NCBI GenBank assembly: GCA_025331435.1
Contig: JAIWNI010000026.1
Span: forward strand, 186,001 to 250,000
Source: Choanephora cucurbitarum
Taxonomy: Eukaryota; Mucoromycota; Mucoromycetes; Mucorales; Choanephoraceae
DNA: 64,000 bases
Reading direction: 5' to 3'
A model generated the notes under the pieces. That model did no database searches, was not told the DNA's origin, and saw only the letters and a list, made by a program, of their open reading frames with translations. A program made the position numbers and the translations under genes. Position 1 is the first letter of the stretch. Each line of letters opens with the position of its first letter. Of this stretch, positions 23,658 through 35,100 are shown one piece after another.

Positions 23658-25203
23658 ATGTCTGTTAAAGAAGTTATATTTCCAAAAGCTTTAAATATTG
23701 TCCGGCCACAAACACCTTCGATAAGACGTCAAGACTCTTCGCAGTCTAGCTCGACTGTGTCTTCTTCGTCACCCTCTACAGTATCTAATTTCTCCTCTTA
23801 TTCTGCTTTCAACCATCAACAGAATCATGCCCGAGTTCCGCCTACAATTGTAACTCCATCGAATTACGCATACATTCAAAACAACTGGGCGAACTTTAAG
23901 TCGGTCAATCCAATAGCAAACACAGTGGGTGTTAATCCACATAGATTCCTACAAAGGCCTAGAAGCAATTCAAACATCTCAAAATCCACATTCTTTTCAG
24001 CTCGTTCACTTTCCAGCCATAACGATGAAGACGATGACGATGATGATCTCAATAGTATTGATGGTCTCAGTGATGAAGAATCAGATGATGAAGATAACGA
24101 CGATAATGCTCTGACAAAAGTAGTTGCCAAGGTTAAGAATGGCACCATTTTAAACGGAAAGGGACAGTTTGTTAGTAAAGGTCCTCCACAAGAAGATCCA
24201 AATTCTTGGTTGGAGGACGCTAGAACAAATCGAAAGGTAACATTTCTTTTGTTAACAACTTTTTGTTTATTTATTTGTTTAACGTCTATTGTACATAGAT
24301 TGCCGATCTTGAAATAGAAAAGGCGTCTCTTTTGTTTCTGAACAGTACTTTGGAAGCTAAGCTACGACAGCAGTCATCACAGATTGCCGAGTTGCAGAAA
24401 CGATTACAGATGTATGTTTTATCTTGAAAAAAGAGAAAGAATACATAGCATGTACTTACATGTAGCCTATAGGAATGAACTGCCCCTGACACCCGTTTCC
24501 GACAAACATACAGATGAGGTAGGTTGACAAAAATACCTCAACTAGATTTGGATACTAAAAAACAAATCGACATTGCAGTTCCCTCCCTTCGATAATGGTG
24601 AAACTCGTTTGATGACTGAAGAAGAGGAAATTGAAAACGATTTAGCATTTCAGCGTATCCAATCCATGGTCGAGACACTTATCACTCAAGCTGAATCAGC
24701 ACTCACACAGAAAACAAAACAGTCTGGAAGAGTCTTGCAACAGCAGCCTAGCTCCCCAATAGGAGATGAAGAACGACAACACCATGTTGAAGGTTTGTAA
24801 TCCAACCAGAATAACATGTGTTCAATGAAGCTAAAATTATATTCAAGAAACATTGCATAAGCTGACAGTGAGATCAACTACACCTTCTGCCGACAATCAA
24901 CTCCGTAGATCCAAAACACCAACAATAAACACCAGAAGATCAACAATACCAAATACCCGTCGCGTGTCTACATCAGATAACTCTTCTACTATATCATCTA
25001 CATCATCAGTTAGAAGCTCTTCGGGAACGGGAATGTCAAGAACACTCTCTCGACAATCATCACCGCCTGTCATGACACGACCTAGCTCACCAAGACCATT
25101 CAGCCCTCCTCCTACCACACAACCACAAAGAAGATCTTCAACACCCAAGCAATCATCTCAATTGCGAAAACAAAACAGCGATAAACCAAAGTGGTCTCTT
25201 TAA
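23658..25203 (+). CDS. Fungal Ser-rich coiled-coil protein of unknown function
   Basis: Five exons (23658-24236, 24299-24411, 24473-24518, 24579-24792, 24848-25203) give 435 residues. I recognise the general type, seen as uncharacterised proteins in many fungi, but no function. Residues 1-140 are Ser/Pro/Asn-rich; an acidic run follows (HNDEDDDDDDLNSIDG). A conserved-looking block, NSWLEDARTNRKIADLEIEK, leads into a short coiled coil of about 40 residues (LEAKLRQQSSQIAELQKRL). The C-terminal 115 residues are basic and very rich in Ser, Thr, Pro and Arg (RSSSGTGMSRTLSRQSSPP), as in phosphorylated microtubule- or cortex-associated proteins. The last ATG-proximal Met (MSVKEV) was chosen because the upstream in-frame stretch is Lys/Phe-rich leader-like sequence. 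The exon 4 donor is GTTTGT, weaker than the others. Confidence 0.7.
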
Positions 25204-26597
25204 GAAACAGTTTCTTTTTTTTCTCTCTTCTTACTCTAGTCCTATGAACAATTCTTCTTATGCCATTCTATCATCACTATGAACTCTATTACCTATCTTA
25301 TTTATACTTTTATCTTGTTATTGTACACTGTCTAAAACAAATTACCCAGAAAACACACAATTTATCCCATTATTCTATTAAGCATAACATATACCCTTAT
25401 ATCTTTTCTCTTTTTTTTTATCATATTATGATATCTCTTTTTCTTTCTTTCTCTCTCACTTTAAACTACATTCATTCGTTTCACACTCTGTTCACTAAAT
25501 AACATCATGGGCTGCTTGCTTGAAAGAGTAAGGTTGAAGAAAAAAAAACTAGAATGCTATTATTTTACTTGTACTATACAAACTCCCTTTTCTTTTTTTC
25601 TTAAAGGTGTCAATAAATCTATTATTATTTTCGTTCATATGCATTGTGTCTCCTTAAATGTCAGTTATTATGAGCAAACGGAACCCTCTTATTAATTTTG
25701 ACTCATAAGACCATGCGCATCGGATAAGCTCAGAATTAGCACATTTGACCAAAATCACATCTTCTTTTGCTTGTATTGACAGGTCAATTCCTTCGAAAGA
25801 TCAATTATACATAAATGAACATCACTCGTTTTCTTCTTTTGTTTGTCTAGATAATGTCTTCTTCCCAACCCCCCTTACCAGTTACGAAGAGATGAAACTA
25901 TTGTAAGGGTTGAATCGGAAAGACTTTAATGAGTTGGACTATAAGTTGGTAAAGGGCAAATGCTCAATTACCATACAAAGGAATTTTGAACTTCCATTTT
26001 TAGCTTTGGGTGTTATTAAAAGCGCTGCTTAAACTATTTTGCCATTTCGAACTAAGGCAGGATTTGCATAAACAAAAATAACAACTGTGCATATGCAAAC
26101 CCAACCGATTTATTTTCTGTCATTGCGGTCGAGCCCTGTGTACATTCCTTTTATACTTAATCTAGTGCTGTTGATACAAGAATAAACTATCGTTACTAGA
26201 CAGGTATATCTTTTTTTGAAGAAAAAAGAAATAGTTACACACTTATATTATGGTTCAAAATTTCAATGTTCTCGAAAAGAAAAAGTGTCCATTCACCATG
26301 AATGCTTTTTTTCCATATAGTGACGAAAAAAAAGGAAAAAGACATAATTTGTCAATTGTTAGAATATAGGCTAAAAATTACAGTAAGACAAAGAATTACA
26401 ACCAGATTTACGTTAGGGAAAACAACTTTTGACATTTACTTGATGGAGATTGAAGGTAAAGATCGTATTCATTGTTAAACCATTGATGCATTCTTGCGCT
26501 TCAAAATAATATTTCATTGAGTGCATTTAAAAGAGGAAGAAAAAATGAATTGTGTATTAACTGACATGGTCATTTTAGATGAAGAGTGGGATAACAC
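25204..26597. other. Gene-poor spacer
   Basis: T-rich 3' region of the preceding gene, then AT-rich DNA. No supported gene. Confidence 0.4.
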
Positions 26598-26960
26598 CTT
26601 TGTGCATGCCAAAACTATCCCTTTTTTCTCTAGTAGGTCTAATAAAGTATACTCGGTATGGATATATTAAATAAGAAGTAAGAGCAAAAATAGTGTTTAC
26701 GAAGCCGTTACTATTTTAGTCACCATCCTTTAGCTTCATAGAACATCTTTATCTGGTATGATCTCCATAAAACCCTCAGTATGACCTGCATCAATCACGC
26801 TTTGATACAAGTCTCCAGAAAACGCTAGTCGCAATAGAGCTTCAGCATGTACATTACTGCTTATAGAGTAGTTGTTTCATAATGTGCTTAGATGTTTTCA
26901 AAGGGATGCATTGTCTTCTGTCAAAGTGGCATCAGAAATGCCTCAACAAAAATTGTGCAA
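26598..26960 (-). repeat. Dispersed repeat, copy A (inverted relative to copy B at 47.6-47.9 kb)
   Basis: The reverse complement of this segment aligns by eye with 47583-47935. Landmarks shared in opposite orientation include TATTAAATAAGAAGTAAGAG, ACTATTTTAGTCACCATC, TTAGCTTCATAGA and TTACTGCTTATAGAGTAG. The copies differ by scattered substitutions and small indels. Read on the minus strand, this copy has a protein-like stretch (ALLRLAFSGDLYQSVIDAG, then HTEGFMEII) which is also partly kept in copy B, so the repeat probably derives from a coding mobile element or duplicated gene. The family is not recognised. Confidence 0.75.
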
Positions 26961-28196
26961 ACTAAAAATGTATATAACATGAACACAATCCGGAGTATTT
27001 GATTAATTCTTGAACATTATCACATAAAGAAGGTACCTTTCTTCTCTACGATTATCTCCTCAAGCCATCTTTGAGGCTCTTGCTGCTCCTAATTGATGGA
27101 GGCTTATTTACAGAAATTTGTCTGTCTCTATGTTAGTGCTTTGATGTAAGTTAAGTTTTTCTTTTGAGCAGCACTTGAACTTGGGATATTGCCGAAATTC
27201 ATCTTGCTTAACAATATGCCATAGGCATCTCTCGCTGTGTTCATCCATCCAATTGAACTCTTCTTGTAATTCTTGTTCATTCTGCTAACAGCGCTACAAC
27301 TTCTTAGACAATCAACTTCTTTGTGTTTCTAAAAAGGAAAAGGAGGGGGACAATGACTTGATTTCTGTAGGAGCAAAATATAGGCTGGCTTATAACTGTT
27401 GTCAATAGACCACTAAATTCAGTATTTTATGAAGTACATATTTATGCTTCACCTAATAATGAAACAAAATGATCGGCAATAATAACTAATTTCCCATTTT
27501 ATGAAATAATTTGAAATTTAACTCCATATTTTGTAAAAAACGGCAGCTTGACTTTCTGTATAAAGGTTATTCACACAACAGTCTATATGACATTAGTACT
27601 TTTTCGGTGAAAACTTACAAGCAATGCTGCTGAGCACATCAAACGTACTAATTTATCTAGCCTCCTATCTTATTGTCCAGCTCGAACATGTGCAAAATTT
27701 TGTCAAATTGATGGAATTTCTAAAGTTCCTTTTGGATTGACAATGCTCTGTTTAGGTATATTCTTCACGGCTAAAATTATACTCCGAATCCAGCATTATG
27801 AGAGAATGATCCATCTTCTTTTCGGAAACTTCCGATAGATTATTGCGCCAAATGAGCAGCTATTTGTGCTACGTGTCATGAAAGGCCAAGAAGACCAGCA
27901 TGGCGACCACGTTCACCAGTAGGCATGGTATTAGTTTCCTAGAAGCCACTGTCCTTTATGAGTCCACAGATTCGAATTGAAAGAACGTAGGCCTCATTGA
28001 CAATTTAGAGCTACCCAAAGCTTCTTGAGTTGTTGGTACTTTGCTCGAGTCGTTTTACATTCATGGCAGTTTGATCTTTCCAGCCTCGGTTCTTACAGGG
28101 CGAGTTACACACTCAGACAAAAGTCAATTTTATTTTCAAGGAGAAACCTTTCTGTATATATTTTATCTTACCTAATGGATATCAATAATTCTCTAG
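26961..28196. other. Gene-poor spacer
   Basis: No supported gene. The stretch 27850-28190 has protein-like segments in shifting frames and may belong to the relic that follows. Confidence 0.35.
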
Positions 28197-28472
28197 CTCA
28201 GTCCAGATTATTGGGCTGACAACATGCCTGCTAGCTCAGTTACAAACGAAAAGATTAATCCATGAGCTTCAATACCAGACACGAGTATATTGAGCTCATG
28301 CTGTTCCGAAGTGATACCAAAAATAAAAAGTCGTTCTTTAACCAATTTATATAGAGAGCGCATTAATAATTTACATTTTTATTAAGAGCAGCCCAACTCG
28401 CAGCCAACCACTGAGCTTAGAAAAGCTCTAGAAAAAACACTTTCTCCTTTAGATAAGTTACGCAAGGTTTAG
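28197..28472 (+). pseudogene. Degenerate coding relic of unknown family
   Basis: One plus-strand frame of 92 codons shows protein-like composition with only two internal stops. Pieces read LSPDYWADNMPASSVTNEKI, IPDTSILSSCCSEVIPKIKS, and NSQPTTELRKALEKTLSPLD before ending at TAG. The regular frame and the helix-like last block suggest a decayed gene or transposon protein rather than chance. No intact start or splice pattern was found and I cannot name the family. Confidence 0.3.
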
Positions 28473-29151
28473 TTCAGTATTTGTTTACATCGAGGAGTTG
28501 GTACGCTCTTCCAGCTCAAAAAAATGAACCTAACATGAAAACTAGAAAAAGAAAGAGTGAATAAAGAAAAGACAGGAGAATATAGGGAATAAAAATGACT
28601 TGCGTTAGAACAAGCAGGCTGATGAGGTTATTGTGTTGATTGTTTTCTTTTAAAAAACAACAACAATCTGAAGTCTAAATTCAGACATAAGAAAATAAAA
28701 GAGTAAAGCTTCAGCAAAAATTCATGCCAAAAATAGGAACAAAGTAGGCATAAGAGGGTCAAGAAAAAAGGCCTTTTTTTTCCTTCTTGCTGAAAGACTT
28801 GAATTTCAATTGATTGTTATAGAGCAATTTCGAAACTCAACTTTTGTTGGACAGCAATTTGGTTTGTTTATACAGACATCATACTGAGGTTATGATATTA
28901 CTCTATATTTTCAGTTACAAAGCATAAAACCACAGACGCAGACATAACCACCATATATGTTTGTATAATAAGGTAGAAGTAACATAGCTCGCTTATCTAG
29001 GCATGCCATCTCAATGCCACTAGCGCTTGTAAGGCTTAGGGAATACTAGCTGATTTTCAAATTTTCTCAGTAAAATGATGCAGCTGCTTAAAAATCGCGC
29101 TATTTCAAGATTGCCTGGCTTTTCCTCGTTTGCTTTTCTTTAATCACCTTT
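28473..29151. other. Upstream region of the RAV1 gene
   Basis: AT-rich, with poly-A and poly-T runs. No gene or clear core promoter element seen. Confidence 0.35.
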
Positions 29152-32100
29152 ATGTTCTTAGAACAGATCTGTCCTGGACAAGTCAACTCTTATCCGCAAG
29201 CTCTACATACATTTGCCTTTGACCAAGATAGATTTGTTGTAATATTTAGACTCTTTTCTCTTTTTCAAAATAAACTTAAGCTTCATTTCAATAGATTTAT
29301 GCTACAGGCTCGAAAATAGTTATCTATGCAGATCCAGACAAGCTCATTCAGACAATTGTAGCCGAGGATTTGTTTCGGCATCACAAAGAAGCTGAGCCTA
29401 TAACATCTGTAGCTGGAAACTGCGGGACTGGGCAGGTACATAAACTACACATAACCGAAGAGCTATAACAAAGAAGAAAGAGAACTCAGGCAACCTCTAT
29501 AGATTGCATTGTCATACAATAACCAAGTAGCTATCTTGAAGCCCGAGCAAGGCAAAGGGAAAATTGAATGGCATTTGGAGTCAGTCCTGGACGTTTCATT
29601 CACAGTGAATTGCTTAGATTGGAGTGCTCATAGTAAAAACGATTTTATTTCTAAGACAATCATGAGCAATCCTTATTGATCATTTTATTGTTGGTAACTT
29701 TCTGCATACCTGCATAGACACTTTACTTGTCGCTGGAACAAAAATCGCCTTATGGAGATTCGATAAAGATGCGAGCAATTGGAAAGTAGAGTATCAATGC
29801 AAGCCTGCAGCCCATATCACGTTTGCCAAATTTGAGCCAAAATCACATATGTTTGCTACTATTGGAAAGGTAGCTTCAAACAATTTAAAGAAAACAATAT
29901 TGGCACCTAACTTTCTTTTCTCTCTTTGTGAAATTGGAACACGCAAGTTCGATCGATTAGTTACTATCTGGTATCCTGCCTCTACAACTGATAAACACAA
30001 CAGCAATTACAACTGCACATTTATCTCGCATCCGAAATATGTGACGCATTTTGTTTGGCGGCACCTACCTTCAGATAACGGAACAAGAGAAAATGACTGT
30101 ACATTGTTCACAATGGCTCGTGATGGTATAGGTCGATTTTGGAGTCCTACAGATTTAAATCAGCCTCACATGCTTTATATGTGCGCTGTGATTGACTCAA
30201 ACCAATCACTTGTAACAAGTGAGCAAGATCAATCTGCTAACGACCACATCAATGACGGCTCAGATTTTTCACCTATCCACTATATTGGGTGCGATGAGTT
30301 GGCCAGTGCTGTCAATATCCGATTTCGATCACATTCAAAACATGAGCGATTTGATCAGCTTGTAGAACGCATTCGGGATCGTATTCGAGACACACCGGAT
30401 TTGTTGTTTAGGATACAGGCAGACGGATCATTGACTTTATGGGGCGTTCAGCATTTGAATACAACGCCTCGCCGAATACCTAGAGTCTATGTTGTTTTGC
30501 GGGTGGATAAGGCCATTGATCCTCTAGATGCTATATACTTCTTGAGTCCAACATTTATTTTGCATGATTATGGCCACATTCAGTCTTCGTGTAAGAAAAA
30601 GAGAAAGAAGCACAGTCCGTGTGGATTTGTATGACATTGGCTAAAAAAACCCTTTTCTTCTAATACACAATAGCTACAATCAAATCTATAGAGCTATCTC
30701 TATTGGCTCGAAACCCTTATGGACAAGTAAGATGCTATAGTCTGAACCTCATCGACTTTCTAGATTCTACTTCTTTCTCAGCGAAACTACACTTAAAATA
30801 TACATGGCTTGGTCATCAACATGCTATCGTAAAGCTATATCAAACTCAAAAGAACAGGTTCTGTACTATAGGTATAGATGGTCAGATGAATGTCTGGAAG
30901 TATGAGTTACGAGAGGTAAATGTTTCTTAGCATCGCTTCATCATGCCTGAACTAATTGATTTTATTCCTTTCCTTCTTCGACGGCTCAATTGAAATTAAT
31001 CAGTCTTATGGAAAAATGACAACACAGCTTCAATTGGATTGTTCATTATTTATTAATTCCGATAAGCTTCTAGCAGTACCCATTGATAAAGGTAAGATGA
31101 AAATAAAAGCCTTCTTCTTTCGATACTAATAGAGTGCATTATGTTTATAGACAAGTATTTAGCTGTATATGATGGTCATCTTTTGAAGCTGTATGAGTTT
31201 GGTCAACAGGATTGTCATCTGCATCAAAGTAGAACGTTGACTACTGAAGGGGAAACCTCAGAAATATCGTCTTTACATGTGTACAACATTGAAGATCCAG
31301 AAACACATGAAACTTCATTTTTGCTTGTTGGTGTATCAGCTACTTCAAAGACTATTTTGAATTGGCACTTAGTTCCTGATAATAGCCAGCTCGATATTGC
31401 TTTTCTAGGATCCAAAGAAATGACATGGCAATCTGAACCTACTATAATAGTATCAGCTAGTCAATGGACTACAAACACTGCATCTAAATTGCTCTACCGA
31501 TTGGCCATGCACAAACGAACAACTTTTGTTATCTTGGTAGACAATGTTCTTTTCTTCTACAGTATAAGCATCGCGAACGAAGAAGTAGAGTGGGACACAC
31601 TCTATACCTTGGATATTTCATATCTAGAATCACCTATACAATCTATCAAATTTGCTCCTGGAGTAATGGCTATTGTTTGCGGAGAGGAAGCCAATATATT
31701 GAGTATCTGGACAGAAATGAGATCAGGTAGTCCTCCTGAATGTAGCCAGCTCATGACGTTTGAGTAAGTTCTTTTTTTTTGTACACTCTTGAAAAAATAG
31801 TATTTGGAACAGCATATTGATAGCTTTATAGTCAGTCTATACAAGATTTAGTTTGGAATGTCACTTCAGATGCTCAATACATTTTGGCAATAGCACTTCC
31901 CAAGCGAATTGAGATTTTCGGTCAAAAGAGAGCTTCAGGGCTAGATGCAGTTGAAGAAAGCTGGACTTGTTATACTAAATTCGAAGTTAATACGTAAGAT
32001 ACTCTTTTTCTCTTCTTTGTCGCTTGCGTTAGTTCACTAAGCATTTCTTCTGTGTGATAGTCCTAAAAACGTTACTGCTCTAGCATGGGTTGATTGTGGA

Positions 32101-35100
32101 GTGTTGATTGCTGCTGCCGGGAACCAGCTTTTATCTTACTTGAAATGGCTAACAGAAGATGATACTGTGAATGCATGTAGGTAACAATCTCTTGATGAAT
32201 GCTGCAGTTAACTAATTCTACCTTGAAGCCATTCAATCATACAAAACTAGCAAATTGGAGCCCATGACTAGTATATTTGATATATCTTATGAAATGAATG
32301 GGCCTTTACCATTTTATCATCCTTATCATCTCGTACACTATACCATGTGGGGCAAAATGGATTTAGTTCACAATGTATTGTTGTCACTTTACAATTTCCT
32401 GAAGCAATTCGTCGATGATGAAGACAATACAATTTCTGAATTTCCTACAATATCACTACCAACAATCCTCAAACTACAGAATGTAAGCATAAATGTAGAG
32501 AAGAAAAAGAGAAGTACTAATTTAATTTAACGTTAGGATCACGAGAAAAAAACAAGACAAAAGGGAGGTTATGGTGGACTATTTGATGACAGTTCAGATG
32601 AATCGTGAGTGCATATTAACAAAACGAGGATAGTGTATCAAAAGAAAAAAGTTCTTACAAATGGACTTGGCTTTTCTTTTACTAGCAATGACGAGGATGA
32701 TGACCCCACTAGACACTTGACTTTGAATGAGGCAAAGAACCTGGCTTACTCTCTCAAATCAAAATCGTTACCTGGTATTAACGAGAACGAAAAGATGCAT
32801 TTGATAGCCATGGTAAACACGATTGTTGAGGTATGATACAGCGGTTATGAAGTACAGCTCTTTGTATGCATTTCCTAAAAAACAATCAAATATATAGATC
32901 ACGGACCAAGGAGAATCGCTCGACGAAAACGGTGCACGATTCATTGCCTTGCTAGAAAACCACTTTCATTTAAAGCAAGCCTTAGCTGAAAATGGAGAAC
33001 AAATTGATTTAGCACCCAAGGACTATGTTTGGGCTTTACACAGTCAATCTCAAGATCTTCTTTTGGAAAGATGTGTTCGTTTATGTAAGGATAGATTTGT
33101 TTGGAAAGATGCTCGCTCCTTGGGCATGTTCATGTGGCTACAAAAAATAGATGTGGTGGTGAGTTTTATGTCTTACAACATGGATTTCGCTCATTTGTTA
33201 ACGTACGAACTTTATTCTTCAGCGAGAACAAATGTCTCAAATTGCACGAAATACCTACTTGTCAAAACAAGATGATCGCGACCCAATTGACTGTACCTTG
33301 TTCTATTTTGCATTAAGAAAGAAGAATTTAGTACAAGGGCTATGGAACACTACTTCGCATCATAAAGAACAAGGAATCATGAAGAAATTTTTGGCTAATG
33401 ACTTCAATGATCCTCGCTGGCAAAGAGCGGCTTCAAAAAATGCTTATGCTTTACTAGGCAAGCAGAGATTTGGTAAGTTTGTCGATTAGTTTGTATAAAA
33501 TTGTTTGTTCCTTTGACTCATCTGGTCCTTCTCTTTCTACTAGAGTATGCTGCTGCTTTCTTCTTGTTAGCAGACAAATTGAAGGATGCCGTCAATGTGA
33601 TTTTGAAGAATGTCAAAGACTATCAACTAGCCATAGCTATTTGTAGAGTATATGAAGGTAAACCAAAAATGAGATGCGTCTTTTTCTTTTTAAATTTTTA
33701 CGTTTCTAATCTAAAGTGAATAGGTGATCATAGCTTGTTGCTAAAGGAGGTCTTGGAAAACACAGTAATTCCAGTTGCAATTGAAACCAACGATTGTTGG
33801 CTAGCCAGTATAGCATTTTGGTTGCTAAACAAGCAGAAGGAAGCAGTTAGATCAATTGTTGTACCATTAAGTCAATTTTCAGACAGACACATAGACACCT
33901 CTGAGACAGATTCTGCTGCTACCGTACAGAATCCCAACTCGTTTATATTATACAACCATCTTAAAGCAAGCTTACAACAAGCGAATGTTGTTTCCTATAA
34001 CGTAGAATATATGTTTTATCTACAAGTAGCTCAATCTTATGAACGGCTAGGTTGTCCATTGTTAGCATTGTACGTTCTGACAGAATATTACATGCCGCCA
34101 CCTCCCACTTTCCAGTCAATTTCATATGAGGAAGAAGCGAAGGATGAGAAAGAATCAAAGCCCACTTTAGATCGAGCAGAAGATCTGTTTACATCCTCTC
34201 CCCCACAAAAACCCTCCTTTGCTTCTGATATTTTTGCTGATGAAAGCGATTCGCTTTTCAAGACCGACAAACCATCGTATGCTAGTAATTTGTTTGATGA
34301 GTCTGAAGACGATATATTTGCCTCCTCGAACAAACAACCCTCAGACAACCTGTTTGACGATGTTGAAGAAGATATGTACTCAGACAAAAACAGTCAAAAA
34401 ATCGAAAAGAATCGTGAGTATGACGGTCTAGATGTATACAAAGCAATGCTCGTTATACGTATGCTTCAAGTAAGTACAAAAGATCGTACATTAAACTACA
34501 TTATAGCTGGGGAAAAAATAGAGAGAGGAAAAACTAACACTCTTATGTAATTACTTTTTCTGTGGTAGACGTTCTTTCATGCGGCTACAGCTCTTTATAA
34601 TGGATTAGGTGAAATAAGTGATGTTCACGAAGCCACTTATCGCGATAATTTTATTTCAAACAGGAATACATTGCTCGATTTAGGCGCATCGCTTAAAATA
34701 CCAGCCGATATACTTTCAAGGCTGTTGATGGAGAAGAGCATAGAAACTGACGTATTCCCTCTTTATTTGCATATATTAAATGAGCAGGTACCAGAAAACT
34801 TTGATGTTCATCAATTTCTTCGTGCTTTCAAGGTTGGTTGTTTTGAAGTCAATGAAGTGGCTCTTATGCCTCAAGAACTTGACTATGCTACTTTAGCTTT
34901 TGTCGAAAATTGGTCAAGGTGAGTTAGAAAAAAATATATATTATCAAGCTCCTGTCATGCTTACGCGTTCTGGTATATGCGCATTAGCCATGTCGTCAAG
35001 ACATTCCCTATCTGGAGCGATTTGCGTTCTCGTTATTGCAATCCCAAGACTGCTTCATTGATGACACATCAAATCATTCTGACTACTTACATTGGCGCAA

